This document shows positions 63,612 to 64,000 of a stretch of DNA of 64,000 nt, piece after piece (position 1 is the first letter of the stretch; every line of letters begins with the position of its first letter). The notes beneath the pieces are model-generated. The model saw only the letters and a program-made list of their open reading frames with translations, was not told where the DNA came from and made no database searches. The translations under genes were made by a program, and so were the position numbers. The stretch is from Eopsaltria australis (taxonomy: Eukaryota; Chordata; Aves; Passeriformes; Petroicidae): contig JAVTVJ010000076.1 in NCBI GenBank assembly GCA_034509425.1, positions 5,084,001 to 5,148,000 of the forward strand, given 5' to 3'.

Positions 63612-64000
63612 GTAAAGCGAGGTTTGTCTGGATGAACATCCACTCACTGGCTTTATTATACAAGTTGTCCTAGTGTAACTAAGGCAATTGGGTTACACAC
63701 TGCATATCCTTGGACAATCAAACCACTTTAAAACTATGTTTGCATTGACTTGAAAGGGTTAGTTTCAGCTCACTGGGTAAAAGTGTAGCTTTAACTACTG
63801 GGAGTAACTCTCTATTAGATGTTCACATTTTTATAACTAGGTCAAAATTACATTTACTTAGTTACTCTGCTGCAGTGTTTCAGGCTAAGAAAGTCTCCTT
63901 AATCCTTAGGATTCATCACTACTGAGATCTCAAGGCTTAGAATCAGACCAGACAATGCCTTACTAAGTGCTTAGGCCTGAACACAAACAGGACATTTTTC
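63612..64000. other. Unique non-coding sequence to the window edge
   Basis: Nothing recognised. Would be intron if the preceding exon is real; no further exon-like segment is visible before the window ends. Confidence 0.45.

Overview
This window looks like nuclear DNA from a bird, most likely a neoavian species. It is AT-rich and CpG-poor overall. It carries typical avian interspersed repeats: several CR1 LINE copies (truncated, with 3' ends reading like 'tcatagaatcatagaat...agggacctttaagatcatctagtccaacc' in reverse orientation) and two families of endogenous-retrovirus solo LTRs familiar from neoavian genomes. One LTR family reads 'ctggttttggctgggatagag...' to '...ctaaaccacaaca'. The other reads '...gggtttgtgtggcaagg...' to '...ccagggtcaaccc'. 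Identification is from remembered consensus patterns; no database search was possible.

No conventional protein-coding gene, rRNA, tRNA, CRISPR array or CpG-island promoter is visible. The open frames of 60 to 183 codons are scattered on both strands, overlap each other, and show no recognisable protein family. The exceptions are LINE relics: CR1 ORF2 tails at about 8.39-8.58 kb and 42.97-43.42 kb. The longest frame (183 codons, minus strand, 27.5-28.1 kb) is antisense inside an old LTR and is not believed to be a gene. The window is best read as intergenic sequence or part of a large intron.

Layout. 1-13.5 kb: mostly unique sequence with a trinucleotide repeat (4.9 kb), a CR1 tip (5.2 kb), a CR1 with ORF2 tail (8.3-8.8 kb) and a 5'-truncated LTR (11.1-11.4 kb). 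13.5-14.4 kb: CR1. 14.4-27.5 kb: mostly unique, with a G-run (17.9 kb) and a possible ancient LINE relic (22.5 kb). 27.5-28.4 kb: old solo LTR. 28.4-40.6 kb: unique AT-rich sequence with simple repeats and a pyrimidine-biased block (34.5-35.6 kb). 40.6-51 kb: the repeat-dense part, with an ancient CR1, a minus-strand LTR, a long CR1, a plus-strand LTR and another minus-strand LTR. 51-64 kb: mostly unique sequence with a CR1 tip and simple repeats.

The most interesting signal is a possible pair of spliced plus-strand exons, 48903-48982 and 63538-63611. Both have strong polypyrimidine tracts and canonical splice sites. The first has an ATG preceded by an in-frame stop, and the phases match, giving a 37-codon N-terminus beginning MISFFCGWLNRE. 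I do not recognise the protein. If real, it would be the 5' end of a gene that continues rightwards beyond the window. The first exon lies between two oppositely oriented LTRs of one family.
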